NCBI GenBank assembly: GCA_022360315.1
Contig: JAKSDA010000044.1
Span: forward strand, 38,707 to 102,706
Source: Pseudomonadota bacterium
GTDB taxonomy: Bacteria > Myxococcota_A > Polyangia > Haliangiales > Haliangiaceae
Direction of reading: 5' to 3'
Length of the DNA: 64,000 bases
Numbering within the stretch: the first letter of the stretch is position 1; every line of letters starts with the position of its first letter. Under the pieces are notes generated by a model, which worked only from the letters and a program-made list of their open reading frames with translations, made no database searches and was not told the origin of the DNA. This document shows, piece after piece, positions 61,117 through 64,000 of this stretch. The position numbers and the translations under genes were made by a program.

Positions 61117-62412
61117 TCATCGTCGACTTTTGAAGGTTACGCCCACAGCCCACTCCGCCTCCTCCACGGGCGTGAAGTAGGAATTATTGCTCGCTGGGGC
61201 ATACCCATGGTGGATGCCAAAGGCGATGTCGCTCAAGTACCATACCCCCCCACTATCTCCAGGTATACTCGAGTTGTTGTTAGTGCGAGCCAGTTTTCTA
61301 TAGCTTTTTCCGTTGTGTATTGTGCTGACTCCCACCGCCAGGACCTTTTTGTTACATGAAGCAGAATTCGACGCGCGCCCATACATACATACCGCGCTAC
61401 CAACCATCAAATGGGTCTTCTCGAGAAAATCCACTGCTCTGTATCTAGTCGCGGAGACGTAGAATCGGTTGGGCAGGGAGGTGTTTGGAGGATTCGTCGT
61501 ATGATATTCGACGTCTCCATTTTCAGGTTTTCCCTGACGCCGAAACGTCGTCTTATACGCCGGTTTGCCTACCTGCTCGAGGCTGTCGAGTCCCTTGCAA
61601 TGGCCAGCAGTGACAACACCATCGCCATATGGACCCCGAACCACAAAGCCGCTCGTGCATTCCCTGACCCCGCCGTCGCGCATCCATAGCCCGCCACTGG
61701 TCAACTCAACGACCGGGGCGGCGCTCCTGATCACGATAAGATCGACATCGAGAGCACTCAGAAGTTTCGATGTTTCTGTACCATGAAGCCGAACCTCTCC
61801 GCTGTCCAGTGCCGCTGCCACGTGACTCTTCACCATACTGGCGATAGCGGACTGAGTCGGCGCCGGGCTTTCTTCAGGGAGCTGAAGCTCGACGCGGACC
61901 ACGTTGTCGGGAGGATCGAAAAACGTCACGAGGTTGGTGTATCCATTACTGGCCAGCGCATCGGCTGCCAATTCGGCGCTGCGCATATGATCGCGTTGGG
62001 TGATCACACCTCCCCGAGCGAAGATAACGTTTTCCGGGTTGAGCCGACCTGACCACTCACTGTTCAAGGTGAGCTCTGACGGCACCTCTCCGGTGAACCG
62101 AATGTGGCCCCTGGAGTTGGCGAGCCCCTCCAACCAAATAGCTGCAATTTGATCGGGGAAACGGGTCACGAGTTCATTCGCATAGTCCGAGAACTCTCGT
62201 TGGAATAGTATTCTGTCCTCGACCACCTCTACGGGAAGGTCGGTCTCCATCGCAGTAATGGCGATATCGTTGGCAAGTGCAGATTCGGTATCCTGGTAAA
62301 CCTCCTGGTGCTCATAAGCGTACTCGTCCAGGGCGCACGCTCCGTGGATGAGCGAAGTGCACAAGAAGGCCATTGCAATTACGATTTTTGTTGTGGTTTT
62401 CGTTGTATTCAC
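61117..62412 (-). CDS. Secreted trypsin-like serine protease with long pro-region
   Basis: A 431-residue protein. GTG 62412 is used because AAGGA lies 8 bases before it and the protein then begins with a signal peptide (TKIVIAMAFLCTSLIHGACA). Residues 30-240 are a pro-region (alpha-lytic-protease style), then GVVTAGHCKG (His), DVEYHTTNPP (Asp candidate) and SSIPGDSGGVWYLS (Ser). The architecture is that of chymotrypsin-like proteases with a folding pro-domain. It precedes the metalloprotease gene on the same strand. Confidence 0.87.
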   Translation of the reverse strand: MNTTKTTTKIVIAMAFLCTSLIHGACALDEYAYEHQEVYQDTESALANDIAITAMETDLPVEVVEDRILFQREFSDYANELVTRFPDQIAAIWLEGLANSRGHIRFTGEVPSELTLNSEWSGRLNPENVIFARGGVITQRDHMRSAELAADALASNGYTNLVTFFDPPDNVVRVELQLPEESPAPTQSAIASMVKSHVAAALDSGEVRLHGTETSKLLSALDVDLIVIRSAAPVVELTSGGLWMRDGGVRECTSGFVVRGPYGDGVVTAGHCKGLDSLEQVGKPAYKTTFRRQGKPENGDVEYHTTNPPNTSLPNRFYVSATRYRAVDFLEKTHLMVGSAVCMYGRASNSASCNKKVLAVGVSTIHNGKSYRKLARTNNNSSIPGDSGGVWYLSDIAFGIHHGYAPASNNSYFTPVEEAEWAVGVTFKSRR

Positions 62413-62602
62413 AGTTATATTCCTTTCACAATGCAATTTGATCACTATGTAGAACGTTGCTGGTCGCTCGACGGCCAAGCTTGAGATCGCGAGCCAGGTG
62501 CACCGCGGATGAGCTCGTACTGGTCGATGCGGGTGCCGGGAGCAAGCATCGGCCAGTCCTTTTGGGGGCCAGCGGCCGGGCTGGCATCCGAGCCGCTGAC
62601 CA

Positions 62603-62854
62603 TCATGGGCGCAGGACATTGTCTATCGTGCCGGGCGGTGGGTTAACGCCGGTTTCCGCGCTTTGTGCGGCCCGCACTGGCTTGATATACGGCGAGCTAG
62701 GCTGGCCTGCAGTGGCAAAAAGGGTGCGCAGGCGTCTCTCTAGCTCCACCTCGCCGCCGCACTGCTGGCAGACAAACTCCGCCTGATCGCTGACAGGGAG
62801 ATCAATGACCGCCTCGAAAAGAGCCAGAATGCGTCGGTTGTACTGTTGATTCAT
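62603..62854 (-). pseudogene. Truncated N-terminal segment of a Ser/Thr kinase
   Basis: From ATG 62854 the frame gives MNQQYNRRILALFEAVIDLP and CGGEVELERRLRTLFATAGQ, the N-terminal tail typical of large Ser/Thr kinases encoded next to ECF sigma factors. It stops at 62603 before any kinase motif. The remnant follows a broken sigma factor frame on the same strand, so it looks like the front of a kinase gene whose body was lost. Confidence 0.55.
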
Positions 62855-63044
62855 GGAAGATTGCCGCGAACAACAGTCAGCGTGGACCATCGCTGAAGGC
62901 GTGTCCATTACGCGACATTATGTGGGCGCGTATCAGGATCTCGCAGCATTGTGCGAGCTCTGCGCGACACGCTCACCGCCAGCCAGGATCGACCATTTGA
63001 CGGTCGATCCTGATGACGGTCCGGACAGCAAGTGACCAATGCGA

Positions 63045-63240
63045 GCCGACCCGACGATCCGTCGAGTTCGCTGATCCGCCAAGCCCAGGCAATTTCCATT
63101 TGCGTTCCACCGTGCGGGTGCTCATGCCTTGAAACTCGGCGATCTCGGCCACGGCGCTGGTGATCGTGAGATATCGTCGTGGACCATCGGCACGTGCAAG
63201 AAGCAGCGCGAGCAGCTGGTTTGCCCGCGCTCGCGATCCA
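63045..63240 (-). pseudogene. Remnant of an ECF sigma factor (region 4)
   Basis: One frame reads VAEIAEFQGMSTRTVERKWK, the helix-turn-helix of sigma region 4 (EIAExxGxSxRTVxRxW). Continuing in the adjacent frame, IAWAWRISELDGSS is the usual C-terminal end of such proteins (ARAWLxxEL). A one-base shift near 63100 separates them. Upstream, LLARADGPRRYLTITSAV keeps only part of region 3-4. The N-terminal half is not recognisable. Confidence 0.55.
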
Positions 63241-63422
63241 CCGAGAAGAGCGAATTCCGGGGCGCTCAGACGTGTCCTGGAGAATCGATGACCTGGCCGA
63301 GGCGCGCCGCTATCGATCGCCGCTGTGGCGGTCTTTCCGAGTTCCCATTGCTTTCCCGTGCGGTCACCGAGACGGAGCAGAAGAGCTGATCGTGAATTCC
63401 GAGAACAGTGGCGGGACTGCGG

Positions 63423-64000
63423 CTACCACGCAGACGCCCGGCGCAGCTGGTAGATGTCCTGTTCGTCGGCGATATAAACGACGCCTGGTGTCGGGCTCGA
63501 AAAAGCATGGAAAAGATTGGTGCCAAGATGCCGATATGAGCGACTGACGCGGACCGGGGTCCACTGGATACCATCGAAATGAAATATCCAATCGTTGAAG
63601 TCATTGCTCGGATCACCACCGGCTGCAAAAACATCGTTGGGACCGGTTCCCCACAAGCTGAGAATATCATTCCTCGTGGGCAAATCCATCAACGTCCAGG
63701 ATACGCCGTCATAGTGAAGCAAGGTGCCGCCCCTGCCGGCGGCAAATACGTCGTTGGGCCCGCTGCCCCACACAGTGTAAAGGTCGTTTGATGTTGGCGA
63801 TTGCAACTGCGTCCAGCCGGTTCCGTCATACTGTACGAGGGTCCCGGATAAACCCACCGCAATGAGTTTGTTCAGGTCAGTTCCCCACACTCCGTACAAT
63901 CGGTAGCGGCCAGCTGGTTGCACCTGGCGCCAGCGAACGCCGTCGTAGTGCACGATCGTACCGTCTTTGCCCACCGCAACAACGTCGCTCGGCCCGGTGC
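63423..64000 (-). CDS. Repeat protein of beta-propeller type, 5' end beyond the window
   Basis: The frame runs to the window edge without a start. It is built of units of about 39 residues: VWGTGPNDVFAAGxxGTLLHYDGxxWTxL, for example VWGSGPNDVFAAGRGGTLLH and LWGTGPNDVFAAGGDPSNDF, at least four times. This WGxGPxDVFAVG repeat is frequent in large secreted myxobacterial proteins and folds as a propeller. The last repeat degenerates (FSSPTPGVVYIADEQDIYQL), then the stop. There is no catalytic motif in the part seen. Confidence 0.8.
   Translation of the reverse strand, partial: TGPSDVVAVGKDGTIVHYDGVRWRQVQPAGRYRLYGVWGTDLNKLIAVGLSGTLVQYDGTGWTQLQSPTSNDLYTVWGSGPNDVFAAGRGGTLLHYDGVSWTLMDLPTRNDILSLWGTGPNDVFAAGGDPSNDFNDWIFHFDGIQWTPVRVSRSYRHLGTNLFHAFSSPTPGVVYIADEQDIYQLRRASAW

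Noticed and set aside
61143..61380. Possible second gene within the serine protease region
   Set aside because: The frames on the plus strand are mirror images of the protease coding sequence with no start signals.

Overview
The window is GC-rich chromosomal DNA, most likely from a myxobacterium or close relative (Myxococcota). The grounds are several Hanks-type Ser/Thr kinases (one fused to an AAA ATPase and a long helical-repeat tail), an FHA protein, a CarD/CdnL regulator, a response-regulator/TPR/MshEN protein, many lipoproteins, a HEIGH-type metalloprotease, and a nuoABCDGHI cluster next to ruvCAB and carD. This is inferred from gene content; no rRNA or tRNA gene was seen.

Layout. 1-5.3 kb: the edge of a short-chain dehydrogenase, three lipoprotein or membrane genes and a flavin amine oxidase. 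5.2-10.4 kb: a ribosome hibernation factor facing a MacB/DevABC-like ABC export operon (ATPase, permease, HlyD adaptor). 10.5-15.6 kb: a quinone oxidoreductase, an alpha/beta-hydrolase lipoprotein and a divergent SecA paralogue. 15.8-22.1 kb: five minus-strand genes with overlapping ends (sugar epimerase, glycosyltransferase-radical SAM fusion, repeat protein, histidine phosphatase, carbamoyltransferase). 22.9-25.3 kb: a two-gene histidine kinase operon. 25.5-28.3 kb: a large radical SAM protein. 28.6-30.3 kb: an AhpD/carboxymuconolactone-decarboxylase-like gene interrupted by an in-frame TGA, read here as selenocysteine, divergent from a TetR regulator. 31-33.4 kb: secreted proteins of unknown function. 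33.5-35.8 kb: ruvCAB. 35.9-41 kb: a lipoprotein, a hexapeptide-repeat acyltransferase, the MshEN-receiver-TPR protein, carD and a macrodomain protein. 41-47.6 kb: nuoABCDGHI, then a candidate 6S-like RNA with a terminator. 48-58.3 kb: a GT2 glycosyltransferase and a Ser/Thr kinase/FHA region. 58.3-64 kb: gene remnants, a serine hydrolase, two secreted proteases and a partial beta-propeller-type repeat protein.

The two results most worth following are the putative selenoprotein at 28625-29593, where the TGA replaces the second Cys of a CxxC motif and a 6-bp hairpin begins exactly 11 nt downstream, and the tightly coupled five-gene cluster at 15815-22088, which looks like an undescribed glycosylation/radical-modification/carbamoylation system built around a WG-type repeat protein. 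Gene remnants at 58.3 and 62.6-63.2 kb, dispersed hairpin repeats and direct repeats mark the more plastic parts of the window.
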